From positions 1 through 40,721 of the forward strand of contig LUCW03000602.1 of assembly GCA_001586965.3 (NCBI GenBank): DNA of 40,721 bases, written 5' to 3'. A program made the translations under genes and the position numbers. The notes under the pieces were generated by a model, which did not search any database, was not told where the DNA came from, and was given only the letters and a program-made list of their open reading frames with translations. Each line of letters starts with the position of its first letter. The first letter of the stretch is position 1. This DNA is from Sphaeroforma sirkka. Its lineage: Eukaryota > Opisthokonta > Ichthyosporea > Ichthyophonida. Shown here in pieces: positions 1 through 9,928 of this stretch.

Positions 1-467
1 TCACACAGGGCGCACTCTAGCTGTTCTTTATTGAATAATTTTCACTAGAAGTGCTAAGTGTTCATGACCACATACCCTAATTTGTAGATAGACATAAAAA
101 CGTAAGTCAACGTTAATACATTAGCTGATATAAATAAAGTTCCATCTGAAGAAAAGTTAAAAAAAAAGAAAAAAGACTTATTGGATTTTGAGATTGGTGG
201 GAGGACCAAAATCTATAAGTAGTAGTTCGGAGATTATAAAATTTAGTTTATAATATCCTACATCTACTAATGTCTCAAATAGGTCCAAGTAGATGAGTCA
301 TACCAAATACTCAGGCTATTGGAGCCATCAAAGTGAATTTAGAACACTTTGGAAATATTGGAAAAAAAAGAGCTTGTACTAAATTATTTAAAATACAAAT
401 AAAAAAACCAATGTATTATCTCAATTGATCTTGATATTTTAGACTGACCGGAGGCCGTATTTCTACA
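1..467 (-). repeat. 3' LTR of copy A, truncated by the window edge
   Basis: These bases match 7060-7519 of the complete LTR nearly base for base, with small indels in A/T runs. The inner border is the TGTAGAAATACGG terminus (minus strand) at 467, directly preceded by the last coding and purine-rich part of copy A. The outer roughly 190 bases of the LTR lie before the window, so no target-site duplication can be checked. Confidence 0.85.
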
Positions 468-480
468 TAGCCCCCAGTAG
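468..480 (-). other. Candidate polypurine tract of copy A
   Basis: Immediately next to the inner LTR border the minus strand reads CTACTGGGGGCTA, with a core of five G. This is the expected place for the plus-strand primer of an LTR element. The same sequence borders the LTR of copy B (plus-strand positions from 7520). It is a short and impure tract, so the call rests on position more than on composition. Confidence 0.5.
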
Positions 481-552
481 CTTTTAGAACTACGAACGTA
501 CGTTAAGATACGATCTAGTTGGTAAAGCGAAACCAAAGTAAAACGGTTTCGG

Positions 553-1170
553 TCATGACTTATCGAGTAAGTATGTGCCTATATGTACGAGTTCAAGACT
601 CATGTTGTACTCTATGTCGTTTAGTATTTGGTCCAGTAACCATTTCCGATGTAGGCGCCTTACGTTTATTATTTGGTAAGGTAATAGCCAAAGGCTGTTC
701 TTCATTAGTAAGTAAGTTTGAACAATTTTTTCTGCACTGTTGGTAAGCAGATCAGAAAGTTTAGTCACGTAGGAAGTAGGTGGCAAATAGGGAATTTCAG
801 ATCCGTCAGGGTTTGTAGTCACCTGAGGAAACCCTTTTCGTTTATCTCGTGTGTTCTTATGTAAACGCTTATTCCATTTCTTATTAAAGATACGAAGAAA
901 GTCGCGAGATTCACGAAATGCATCGGAGGTTAGCCAAGCTACTGTCCCATCCATGAAACGGGTCTTGTAGTAAGTGTAACCGTCTTCGGATGTTTTATCA
1001 ATTATATCTTTGACTTGTGACTCCATAACTGGTATATCAGAATCAAATGAGCGAGCGAATGAGAGTTCGGAGGTAGGGATACGGTGAGTGCCTAGATTGG
1101 TTGCGCTAGTACCATCAATGTTATTCACTTCGTAAGTATCACTCTTTCTCATCATGGTAGGAAATAACAA
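553..1170 (-). pseudogene. Copy A: integrase C-terminus, GPY/F-like region and chromodomain-like tail
   Basis: This is the C-terminal part of the polyprotein. The GPY/F-like region (from FKVGDYV to the TIGPF motif) is split between this frame and the preceding one at about 1150-1175, where one extra base in an A/T run shifts the frame. After it comes a stretch beginning VMESQVKDIID, with YYKTRFMDG and LRIFNKKW, which has the order of a chromodomain (V..I...G...Y...W.....W......L...F). In other chromoviruses such a domain guides integration to chromatin. The last codons are out of frame with copies B and C because of an expanded T run near 725. Confidence 0.75.
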
Positions 1171-2129
1171 AAAGGTCCTATCGTCTTAGAAGAGAGTTCG
1201 GTAACGTTGGCGTTTCGATTTATAATGTTAACGTAATCGCCGACTTTGAACTGAACAATGTTCTTAGTGTTATTCCATCGGTCATACGCTTTAAGTAGGA
1301 CGCGATTCTTGTGCTCGAGTAAACAGGGGTAAACAACGTTCTGCATATGCTCGATCTTTGTAGCCACGGGGTAGCGTGTTTCGGGCGCAGTTTTATCAAA
1401 CGTTGCTTGTAATTCACTATAGCGGCCAAAGAAATAGTGAAACGGGAGTGTTCCAGTTTGAGGATTCATGCAGTTATTCATTTGAGTCTGAACCCATTTC
1501 AAATGATAAGGCCACATATCCTCAACGTCGTCTAGTGCGGTACGCAAGAGTTTCTTAAGTTCTCTATGACGTGTCTCATTTGCACCCTGCGTTTGAGGTT
1601 TGTAAGGAACACCACGCCTATGGGTCATGCCTGATACGAGTATAAGTGCCTCCATTACGTCGGTACAAAACTCACTACCGTTATCAGAACATAGTACTCG
1701 GGGAAACCGAAGTCATTAAAGACGTGATAGCATAATTCTGCCACTGTTTGTGGACGTTTGTTCGGTATTGCATAAAGCAAGTTATAGCCCGAAGCCACAC
1801 ATAAGAAATGACAGATATATACATCGCCAGTATGCTTGGATCGCGGAGTTTAACCAAATCGACTATGACTCGGCGCATCGGTTGGTCTTCTGTCACACTT
1901 TTAGGGGTGCCCAACCGTATTGCTTGATCTGGTTCTTTTCACAATCAGTACAGCGTCGGTATACTTCACGTATGGTTTCTTTCAGCGCCGGGTGATCAAG
2001 CCCTGCACGAATAGCCATTTTATAAGTATGCTCATATGCTCGATGCGTTAAATTATGTATAATTTTAACTCTACTTTCGAGCTCCTCTAAGTCAGTCAGA
2101 TTCTGCTTAACGCTGGCTGGATGAACCAT
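1152..2129 (-). pseudogene. Copy A: retroviral-type integrase, zinc-binding domain and catalytic core
   Basis: The N-terminal part carries the HHCC zinc-binding motif (HNLTHRAYEH, later CTDC). The core begins at VIVDLVKL, with the first catalytic Asp; the second Asp lies in SDNGSEF and the Glu in GANETRHRE. The frame changes between TEDQP and the upstream part at about 1905, and again at the TTTCCCC site (plus-strand 1700-1706), so SDNGSEF is read only in the -1 frame. Unlike copies B and C, this copy keeps the open frame through GTLPFHYFFGRYS. It would join the new DNA copy to the host chromosome if expressed intact. Confidence 0.8.
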
Positions 2130-3286
2130 AGTCCTGTTGGAAAGGGCAACCTCAGTATCAGGAGGGGTAGAGTCCTGAGATACACACTGACAACATTGGA
2201 TTGTTGAAGTATCTTCTTCAGTTGTTTCGCAACTCCTGGCTGTTCTTAAGCAGCGCTTTAAGTAGTTGAGTGCGAGCTTCAGGTTCTCTTAGAGTTTTGA
2301 GTCTTTGATCCATGGCCTTAGCTAGTTCCATGTTTTACGATCTAATGCCGTTTCAATCGGCATTACCTCGACTGCAATCTTGTTGGGTGCATGTGTTGTA
2401 CGAGTCTTGAGCTTTTGTTCAAACTCTTTAGACTCCTCTAGTTTAGCTAAGAATTCGGTTGAGGGTTTCCACTTAGTGGTACCTGCAGGACCGATGCGAC
2501 AAACAATGGTGTGTTTCCAAGGCGTCTTCTTAATAGAATAGGATCCCTGATACAAGAACGTGTCGGTTTTCACGGTCGACATAAATAGGTTCGTCTTGAA
2601 TCATATTAATTAAATCACGTATCCATGGGTCGGAGTTACGTAAGGGACAACACAGCGTAATGGTAGATTTAGTAATATTAACATAATTTAACAACTGTGC
2701 GATAAGTTGACAAGGTGGGTTAGCCCACGCATTATGCATTGATAAGTCAAGCTGAAATGCATCACCTTTTTAGATGAGTCAACGACCTATATTCAGAAAA
2801 CCTGTTTGTTATGTTCTGCGGCGAACATATCAACAGTAAATGGACCCCATCGTGATTGAGAGAGGTTAAACCATTTCTTATTTAGCATCCAATCGGTTGC
2901 TAATAACTCTTTGACTGTTTTCTGGTAGTCGGGCACAAGTCGAGAGAGCATGTCAGTAAGATGGTTATGTATTCCTGGAATGTGTGTTATATTAAAAGCG
3001 AACTTGGCAATAATGTCATGCCAGCGGCTCACCAACTGTGAATCAGGGTTCATATCTTTTAAGTATGTTAAAGACTTTTGATCACAGGCGACAGTAAAGT
3101 AACTTCCATAAAGGTAGTCTTTAAACTGTCTTAGCGCAGTAACTATAGCAAGGAGCTCTTGTTTAACGGTAGGGTAATTCCGTTGACTCTTATTATAACT
3201 CTTGCTAAAGAATTGTATGTAGCGCGGTTTACCATTTATCGTTTGGTAAAGCACTCCACCTACCGCTCGATCTGAAGCGTCGGTTG
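2130..3286 (-). pseudogene. Copy A: RNase H, Dam-like domain and helical linker
   Basis: RNase H occupies about 3300-2930: the DASDRAVGGVL start is lost to a one-base deletion at 3287-3300, but PTVKQELLAIV, DQKSLTYL and HIPGIHNHL are present. A Dam-like methyltransferase domain follows (about 2850-2450) with GPFTVDMFAAEHN, WANPPCQLI and PWKHTIVCRIG. A charged helical linker leads to the integrase. Extra bases at T runs near 2800 and 2770, and further single-base differences near 2570, 2335 and 2250, break the frame; copy C reads through all of them, which shows they are breaks of this copy only. Confidence 0.8.
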
Positions 3287-4801
3287 CTACTTGAATGGGA
3301 CACCATCCACAGGGTACTGCATGATGGGTGCGTCCATTACTTTACTTTTGACTAGTTTAAATGCATCATCACATTCTTTAGTCCAAAGCTTTCCCAAAGG
3401 TCCTTTGTGCAGCCGTAGGTGACTGAAAGGCTTTAAGTAATGAGAAAGATGCGGTACCGAATCCGAGAAGAAGTTAACAAACCCACACACAGAGTTCACA
3501 TCTCTTCCAGTAATTGGTGTTGATAAATCCAACAGAAACTGTTTCTTGCCAGGATCAATTTCTACCCCTGCTGCAGATACTTTGTAGCCAAGTAAGTGTA
3601 TAGTATCTTTAGCAAAAGAACACTTGTCTTCGTTAATCTTAAGTTTACCATGATTAAGTCGCTGTAAGACTTCTTTAACGAGTTTAGCATGTTCATGTGC
3701 TGTCTTTGTAAAGATAACTATATCATCTAAATAGACTGATACGTTATACGACAGGTCCGCAAATAGTTCCATCATAACTTGTTGGAAGAAAGAAGGTAAC
3801 ATGTGTAAGCCTTCAGGTGCACCTTTAAACTGGTACTTCTTACCTTGCCAAGTAAAGGAAAAGTATTTCCTATGAGGCTCATATATCTGTAGTTGATGGA
3901 ATGCAGCTTTTAAGTCTATCTTGGAAAAGATAGTCGCACCCTCCATTTTGCGTAGTATCTCGCTTATCTTAGGTAAGGGAAAACTATGTTGCGGAATTAG
4001 TTTGTTGATTGGCGACAGGTCTAGTACTACTCTTGTTTTACTAAACGTTCCATCAGATTTATATTGATCGACCGCTAAGAGAGCTAAGTTAACTGGGGTT
4101 GCATCATAATTGATTTCAATTAGACCCTGTTTTAACCAATCTTCGATTTGGGTTTTGACAACGTCTTTGTGTCTCCAACTCACGTAGTTATGTGAAGGAA
4201 ACTTTAACTTAGAGAAGTCGACGTTTGTTAAGTCAAGTCTAACGTACCCATTAGAGAACTTAAACATACACCAGTCAGTTATTGCAATCTTCCTGTTTTG
4301 TATAATTAAGTCCATAATTATATCGGTGAAGTGCGGAATCATATCCTTTGCTTCACCTTCCGGAGGTTTAGGTATCTTTAACATATTATCATCTGACTGA
4401 TCTTTATTCGGGTCTAGCCCATTAGGCAGACCAGTGAGTGTTATACCTAAACTGAGAAGATCAGTCATACCTATAATTAAATCGTATTTCTGAGACATGT
4501 CAGTAACGATTAGGTGAGTCTTCACTTCTCTTCTATCTGACAGCATTATGTGTGCATAGTCAATGGCTTGTTCGCAAGTAGTAACTTTGCCATTTCCCAA
4601 GATTGAATCAGTTGTTTCGTTATGGACAGCCATATCTGTAGCGTAGGCTACTCGGCATGAGATAGCAGAGACTTCAGCCCCTGGATCAAATAGTGCCATA
4701 ACTTTTTCTCCATTTACGAAAACTGTTTGAAAGATACGTTCATCTCCTTTGGTATAGATTTTATTGAACATTTTCTCATAATCTTGCTCTAGTGCGCACA
4801 T
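3287..4801 (-). CDS. Copy A: aspartic protease and reverse transcriptase
   Basis: The first part contains the retropepsin signature as ALFDPGAEVSAIS, with Pro in place of the usual Ser or Thr after the catalytic Asp, and the distal YDLIIGM motif. The reverse transcriptase follows: RVVLDLSPINKL, FSKIDLKAAFHQL, the YLDD active site at plus-strand 3722-3733, and the LLGYKVS primer-grip region. The frame closes at 3287 because one C is missing where copy C reads VPFQVATDASD, so RNase H is cut off. Upstream the frame is open back to the in-frame UGA at 4811-4813, so the first Met need not be the true start: the protein is probably made as a gag-pol fusion. Confidence 0.9.
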   Translation of the reverse strand: MCALEQDYEKMFNKIYTKGDERIFQTVFVNGEKVMALFDPGAEVSAISCRVAYATDMAVHNETTDSILGNGKVTTCEQAIDYAHIMLSDRREVKTHLIVTDMSQKYDLIIGMTDLLSLGITLTGLPNGLDPNKDQSDDNMLKIPKPPEGEAKDMIPHFTDIIMDLIIQNRKIAITDWCMFKFSNGYVRLDLTNVDFSKLKFPSHNYVSWRHKDVVKTQIEDWLKQGLIEINYDATPVNLALLAVDQYKSDGTFSKTRVVLDLSPINKLIPQHSFPLPKISEILRKMEGATIFSKIDLKAAFHQLQIYEPHRKYFSFTWQGKKYQFKGAPEGLHMLPSFFQQVMMELFADLSYNVSVYLDDIVIFTKTAHEHAKLVKEVLQRLNHGKLKINEDKCSFAKDTIHLLGYKVSAAGVEIDPGKKQFLLDLSTPITGRDVNSVCGFVNFFSDSVPHLSHYLKPFSHLRLHKGPLGKLWTKECDDAFKLVKSKVMDAPIMQYPVDGVPFK

Positions 4802-4810
4802 ATGGTACTG

Positions 4811-4813
4811 TCA
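4811..4813 (-). other. In-frame UGA between gag and pol
   Basis: The gag frame ends VQVKH followed by TGA, then continues without a frame change as QYHMCALEQD into the protease. The following base is C (UGA C), the context in which UGA termination is typically weakest. Gag and pol separated by one stop codon in the same frame is the arrangement of readthrough retroelements. Copies B and C lack this region, so it cannot be tested within the window. Confidence 0.5.
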
Positions 4814-6122
4814 GTGCTTAACTTGGACGTCTGGTAAGTCCTTGCAATCCTCTTTGTGCCAACCGTTAGTACCCTTGCAAGTAGCACACTCTTTCATATA
4901 GTGTCCAAAATCTGGCTTGCCTGGTGCACACTTAACAGGGTCGTGTCTACCATTCCACTTGCCATTACGTTTTATGAGGTTGTAACCACACTTCTTGCAA
5001 GGCGCTCTCACCTTCTTATCACCTTTCGGTTCGGTAGAAGTAGAGCCAGTACCCCCCTCCAGTAGTAGTGCGAGATTTCTTAGTACTACGCGCAGTATCA
5101 GTCTCTACTGCGTTTCGCTTAGTGGGCTGGGTGTAGCTCGTGGTACTAAGTACTCTAGTAGAGGAATTGGTATGCTTGTGTACTATCTTCTCAAAGACAG
5201 ACCAAGGCATAGATCGCAAATCACCATAGGCGATGATGTCATCATTGACTTTCTTAAAGAGGTTAGCTCCCAGAGTCTCCATCATCTGACAAATTAATAA
5301 ATATTCGCCAGTATAGGTACGACCACCCATCCGAGTATTCATATGTGTCATATGAGCTAGAGCACCTCGAATAGTGGTATCGTTCGCAAAGAACTTGCGA
5401 GACTCTAGAAGTTCACGGTCACGTGCATCTTCAAAAAAAGGTGTTAAGTATATTATCACGCAACTGGTGCCAGGGTAGGGCTTTCCAGTTGGGCTCATGA
5501 GCCTTCAAGATAGTTCGCCATTCACCTGGCTCACAGAAATGAATAAAGGCATTCATCATCTGCTTATCCCTAAGGCTGGCAGACTCCTTAAGTTGGTCGA
5601 AGGCCTTCAGTGTCTCCACTGTACTCTCATTAGTAGAGAAATCGACCTCAGCCTGCGCGTTACCTAGCTGCTTTATAAAGCTTGGTTCTAAGTGTTCACG
5701 AGGCTCATGCTCAGTGCTACGGGCTGCTAGTGCCAAGATGGTGTCTATTTCCTTTCTCTTGTTATCGATTAGATAGCGAATGTTATCCGCTTTCCTATCG
5801 TCAAGGTCAGAGTCATTCAATAGACGGTCCTCAAGGACTTGCATACCAGAGCGTAATAGCCTGAGACGAGTATGTCTGGTTCTCACTTCCTCATCCTCAG
5901 GATTAGAGCGGGAACTCTCTAACGAGGTACTGGTGTAGCGATTGCCAAAATCGTGATTACCAGGGTTAGTTGGCAAATGAGGGTCGATATTACGAGGATG
6001 GTAAGCCTCATCGAGTTCCATACGATCATATCCTCTGACAGGGTTAGGTTTGTCAAGAGGATGGTCGATGGTAGCATCAGAGCTATAGAGATTAAATTTT
6101 GAAATATTATCACTGTCGCCAG

Positions 6123-6195
6123 TGGTAACTGGCTTAGTGGTAAACATACTGGCTGGTAAACCAGTAGGTCTCGGGTTCGAAACCCGGCCCGAATT
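6123..6195 (+). tRNA. tRNA-like sequence (Thr GGT-like, degenerate) antisense within gag
   Basis: A canonical Pol III A box, TGGCTTAGTGG (6130-6140), and a perfect B box, GGTTCGAAACC (6174-6184), lie at tRNA spacing. Between them is an anticodon-type hairpin with stem ACTGG/CCAGT and an 8-base loop containing TGGTAA, one base more than normal; with the U33 rule the anticodon would be GGT. The T arm folds as TCGGG-TTCGAAA-CCCGG. A TTTTT run (6197-6201) follows the 3' end like a Pol III terminator. The acceptor stem does not pair (TGGTAAC against CCCGAAT) and the D stem is weak, so this is probably a tRNA pseudogene or tRNA-derived insertion. On the other strand it codes for part of gag. Confidence 0.45.
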
Positions 6196-7087
6196 GTTTT
6201 TCTTCTTCGGTATAGGAAGAATATCAGCCAAGTGGGACACGATAGAGGGGTCCACAACTGCTGCTGCCGCTAGCTCCTTCAAGAGCGCTTCAGTGCGGTT
6301 CAATTGGCGTCGAGATTGAGAGGATCCAACCACTCGTTGTCGAGTTATGGCATCCTCAGCTTCGGCCCCAAGATTTGAGCTGAATGGAATGGCTTCTCCA
6401 TCGATGGCGAAACCGAAATTTTCGGACAGGTCCAATACTTCCTTTTCACGCCGGATTTGTGCTGGAGTGTCCTTTAGATGTGGAGTTATAATGCCCCCGA
6501 CATTCGTATCCACGAATTTTCCAGCCTTTTGACGTTTATCCCCAATATTTGACGGCACGTGGTCAGGGGGCAAGCTGGGGTCCTGAGCTTCACTCCTAGG
6601 TGATACACGGACGCTGGCGAGCCTTTCCGCGGTAGTAGATACCTCTTCTTCCAAGGCTTTAGGATCCGACGAGTCATCCTCAGAATAATCCTCTGTACCA
6701 ACCTCAGAATTTGCTTCCCCAACAGTATCCTCGGCAGGCTCAACTCCAGACAGGCTAGGTGTTTCCACAGGGACCTCAGGAACCTCGGCAGGCTTAGCAG
6801 GCTTAGAGCTAGCGGCTCCCTTGCCTTTAGAAGTACCCTTAGCCATAGTATTTGCTGGATAGTAAATCGATGTCAGACAGTCTAGAAGCAGTACACTACT
6901 GTAACTACTAAATAACTGAAAAAATGTAAACTTCGATGAAAATTACTAGGTTTCAAACTATATTAAACTAAAATACAATTTAGTCAGTTAGGATTTAGCA
7001 GTGGTAGCTTGTGTAAGAATGATCGGGACTGCCTCTTGTTAAGAGCCTAAATATCCTCGATCACACAGGGCGTACCTCTAGCTGTTC

Positions 7088-7093
7088 TTTATT
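7088..7093 (-). promoter_or_regulatory. Polyadenylation signal in the LTR
   Basis: The minus strand reads AATAAA at this position, downstream of the TATA box. It is conserved in the copy A LTR (start of the window) and in the solo LTR near 16340. Confidence 0.5.
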
Positions 7094-7184
7094 GAATAAT
7101 TTTCACTAGAAGTACTAAGTGTTCATGACCACTTGCCTAATTTGTAAATAGACATAATAACGTAAGTCACGTTAATACATTAGC

Positions 7185-7192
7185 TTATATAA
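7185..7192 (-). promoter_or_regulatory. TATA box of the LTR promoter
   Basis: TTATATAA sits about 330 bases into the LTR on the minus strand, followed about 95 bases later by AATAAA, as expected for a U3 promoter and R region. In the partial LTR of copy A (near 125-135) the matching site is altered to TGATATAA. Confidence 0.5.
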
Positions 7193-7646
7193 ATAAAGTT
7201 CCATCTGAAGAAAAGTTAAAAAAAGAAAAAGACATATTGGATTTTGGAGATTGGCGGGAGGACCAAAATCTATAAGTAGTAGTTCGGAGATTATAAAATT
7301 TAGTTTATAATATCCTACATCCACTAATGTCTCAAATAGGTCCAAGTAGATGAGTCATACCAAATACTCAGGCTATTGGAGCCATCAAAGTGAATTTAGA
7401 ACACTTTGGAAATATTGGAAAAAGAGCTTGTACTAAATTATTTAAAATACAAATAAAAACCAATGTATTATCTCAATTGATCTTGATATTTTAGACTGAC
7501 CGGAGGCCGTATTTCTACATAGCCCCCAGTAGCTTTTAGAACTACGAACGTACGTTAAGATACGATCTAGTTGGTAAAGCGAAAACCAAAGTAAAAACGG
7601 TTTCGGTCATGACTTATCTAGTAAGTATGTGCCTATATGTACGAGT

Positions 7647-8417
7647 TCAAGACTCATGTTGTACTCTATGTCGTTTAGTATTTGGTCCAGTAACCATTTC
7701 TGATGTAGGCGCCTTACGTTTATTATTTGGTAAGGTAATAGCCAAAGGCTGTTCTTCATTAGTAGGTAAGTTTGAACAATTTTCTGCACTGTTGGTAAGC
7801 AGATCAGAAAGTTTGGTCACGTGGGAAGTAGGTGGCAAATAGGGAATTTCAGATCCGTCAGAGTTTGTAGTCACCTGAGGAAACCCTTTTCGTTTATCTC
7901 GTGTGTTCTTATGTGAACGCTTATTCCATTTCTTATTAAAGATACGAAGAAAGTCGCGAGATTCACGAAATGCATCGGAGGTTAGCCAAGCTACTGTCCC
8001 ATCCATGAAACGGGTCTTGTAGTAAGTGTAACCGTCTTCGGATGTTTTGTCAATTATATCTTTGACTTGTGACTCCATAACTGGTACATCAGAATCAAAT
8101 GAGCGAGTGAATGAGAGTTCGGAGGTAGGGATACGGTGAGTGCCTAGATTGGTTGCGCTAGTACCATCAATGTTATTCACTTCGTAAGTATCACTCTTCT
8201 CATCATGGTAGGAAATAACAAAAGGTCCTATCGTCTTAGAAGAGAGTTCAGTAACGTTGGCGTTTCGATTTATAATGTTAACGTAATCGCTGACTTTGAA
8301 CTGAACAATGTTCTTAGTGTTATTCCATTGGTCATACGCTTTAAGTAGGACGCGATTCTTGTGCTCGAGTAAACAGGGGTAAACAACGTTCTGCATATGC
8401 TCGATCTTTGTAGCCAC
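7647..8417 (-). CDS. Copy B: GPY/F-like region, chromodomain-like domain and basic tail
   Basis: This open frame gives the intact C-terminus of the polyprotein: IEHMQNVVYPCLLEHKNRVL, the GPY/F-like FKVSDYV and TIGPFVISYH, then the chromodomain-like VMESQVKDIID...YYKTRFMDG...LRIFNKKW. It ends in a basic stretch with NNKRKAP and NTKRHRV, a plausible nuclear localisation signal. The stop is three codons later than in copy C because a TAA there is a CAA here. The first Met is only the first one in the open stretch; the true N-terminus is fused to integrase. Confidence 0.75.
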   Translation of the reverse strand: MATKIEHMQNVVYPCLLEHKNRVLLKAYDQWNNTKNIVQFKVSDYVNIINRNANVTELSSKTIGPFVISYHDEKSDTYEVNNIDGTSATNLGTHRIPTSELSFTRSFDSDVPVMESQVKDIIDKTSEDGYTYYKTRFMDGTVAWLTSDAFRESRDFLRIFNKKWNKRSHKNTRDKRKGFPQVTTNSDGSEIPYLPPTSHVTKLSDLLTNSAENCSNLPTNEEQPLAITLPNNKRKAPTSEMVTGPNTKRHRVQHES

Positions 8418-8706
8418 GGGGTAGCGTGTTTCTCGGGCGCAGTTTTATCAAACGTTGCTTGTAATTCACTATAGCGGCCAAAGAAATAGTGAAACGGAGT
8501 GTTCCAGTTTGAGGATTCATGCAGTTATTCATTTGAGTCTGAACCCATTTCAAATGATAAGGCCACATATCCTCAACGTCGTCTAGTGCGGTACGCAAGA
8601 GTTTCTTAAGTTCTCTATGACGTGTCTCATTTGCACCCTGCGTTTGAGGTTTGTAAGGAACACCACGCCTATGGGTCATGCCTGATACGAGTATAAGTGC
8701 CTCCAT
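8341..8706 (-). pseudogene. Copy B: integrase core, C-terminal half
   Basis: This frame starts MEALILVSGMTHRRG, directly after the out-of-frame SDNGSEFCTDV, and carries the catalytic Glu in GANETRHRE. It leaves frame at GTLRFTISL, where copy A has one more C and reads GTLPFHYFFGRYS. The following residues (IEHMQNVVYPC) lie in the next open stretch. Both breaks are shared with copy C. Confidence 0.75.
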
Positions 8707-9926
8707 TACGTCGGTACAAAACTCACTACCGTTATCAGAACATAGTACTCGGGGAAACCGAAGTCATTAAAGACGTGATAGCATAATTCTGCCACTGTTT
8801 GTGGACGTTTGTTCGGTATTGCATAAAGCAAGTTATAGCCCGAAGCCACACATAAGAAATGACAGATATATACATCGCCAGTATGCTTGGATCGCGGGAG
8901 TTTAACCAAATCGACTATGACTCGGCGCATCGGTTGGTCTTCTGTCACACTTTTTAGGGGTGCCCAACCGTATTGCTTGATCTGGTTCTTTTCACAATCA
9001 GTACAGCGTCGGTATACTTCACGTATGGTTTCTTTCAGCGCCGGGTGATCAAGCCCTGCACGAATAGCCATTTTATAAGTATGCTCATATGCTCGATGCG
9101 TTAAATTATGTATAATTTTAACTCTACTTTCGAGCTCCTCTAAGTCAGTCAGATTCTGCTTAACGCTGGCTGGATGAACCATAGTCCTGTTGGAAAGGGC
9201 AACCTCAGTATCAGGAGGGGTAGAGTCCTGAGATACATAATTGACAACATTGGATTGTTGAAGTATCTTCTTCAGTTGTTTCGCAACTCCTGGCTGTTCT
9301 TTAAGCAGCGCTTTAAGTAGTTGAGTGCGAGCTTCAGGTTCTCTTAGAGTTTTGAGTCTTTGATCCATGGCCTTAGCTAGTTCCATGTTTTTACGATCTA
9401 ATGCCGTTTCAATCGGCATTACCTCGACTGCAATCTTGTTGGGTGCATGTGTTGTACGAGTCTTGAGCTTTTGTTCAAACTCTTTAGACTCCTCTAGTTT
9501 AGCTAAGAATTCGGTTGAGGGTTTCCACTTAGTGGTACCTGCAGGACCGATGCGACAAACAATGGTGTGTTTCCAAGGCGTCTTCTTAATAGAATAGGAT
9601 CCCTGATACAAGAACGTGTCGGTTTCACGGTCGACATAAATAGGTTCGTCTTGAATCATATTAATTAAATCACGTATCCATGGGTCGGAGTTACGTAAGG
9701 GACAACACAGCGTAATGGTAGATTTAGTAATATTAACATAATTTAACAACTGTGCGATAAGTTGACAAGGTGGGTTAGCCCACGCATTATGCTTTGATAA
9801 GTCAAGCTGAAATGCATCACCTTTAGGATGAGTCAACGACCTATATTCAGAAACCTGTTTGTTATGTTCTGCGGCGAACATATCAACAGTAAATGGACCC
9901 CATCGTGATTGAGCGAGGTTAAACCA
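8706..9926 (-). pseudogene. Copy B: end of RNase H linker, Dam-like domain, integrase N-terminal half
   Basis: An open frame runs from the deletion border through GPFTVDMFAAEHN, WANPPCQLI and PWKHTIVCRIG (Dam-like domain), the charged helical linker, the HHCC zinc-binding motif and the first catalytic Asp of integrase (VIVDLVKL). It stops after FGFPEYYVL because SDNGSEF lies in the -1 frame; the switch point is GGGGAAA at plus-strand 8751-8757. The start is lost by truncation, so no native initiation codon is present. Confidence 0.85.
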
Positions 9927-9928
9927 TT

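Larger units (their letters stand above)
4811..6846 (-). pseudogene. Copy A: gag polyprotein with zinc-knuckle C-terminus
   Basis: Gag starts at ATG 6846 and has an Ala/Lys/Pro/Glu-rich acidic N-terminus (MAKGTSKGKG...), a long middle, and a helical capsid-like region. The frame breaks at a seven-T run (plus-strand 5432-5438) where one base fewer would join NILNTFF to EDARDRELLES, and at a six-G run near 5052-5058. The last part (5011-4811) holds two Cys/His clusters: CKKC with a further C-terminal Cys, and CATCKGTNGWHKEDC, a widened CX2CX6HX3C knuckle expected to bind the RNA genome. With both breaks ignored gag would be about 677 codons. A tRNA-like sequence lies antisense within it at 6123-6195. 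Confidence 0.75.
1..7519 (-). mobile_element. Ty3/gypsy chromovirus-like element, copy A
   Basis: This is the most complete copy of the family in the window. Read on the minus strand it runs: 5' LTR (7519-6871), gag (6846-4811), in-frame UGA, protease and reverse transcriptase (4801-3287), RNase H, Dam-like domain, integrase, GPY/F-like region and chromodomain-like tail (ending near 553), purine-rich tract, and 3' LTR cut by the window edge (467-1). The LTR ends are inferred to be TGTAG...TGACA on the minus strand. The bases after the 5' LTR do not start with the usual TGG primer-binding site, so the primer is unknown. Several single-base frame breaks, mostly in homopolymer runs, interrupt gag and pol; as written this copy is not coding-competent. 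Confidence 0.9.
6871..7519 (-). repeat. Complete LTR shared by copies A and B
   Basis: This 649-base LTR is the 5' LTR of copy A and also the 3' LTR of copy B. On the minus strand it starts TGTAGAAATACGG and ends GACTGTCTGACA, so it has TGT/ACA ends. It contains a TATA box and a polyadenylation signal in the correct order for U3-R-U5. The borders were set by comparison with the partial LTR at 1-467 and the solo LTR at 16116-16768. Confidence 0.85.

Noticed and set aside
5431..5498. Programmed frameshift at the seven-T run in gag
   Set aside because: The break lies in the middle of gag rather than at a gag-pol junction, so a length change in the homopolymer is more likely.
6847..6870. Primer-binding site complementary to a tRNA 3' end next to the 5' LTR
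   Set aside because: The sequence after the LTR starts TCGATTTACTATCC on the minus strand, without TGG and without an evident match to the start of R that would indicate self-priming.
9367..9597. A 76-codon frame antisense to copy B, repeated exactly antisense to copy C at 12631-12861
   Set aside because: It is a shadow of the Dam-to-integrase linker; its conservation follows from the near identity of the two copies.
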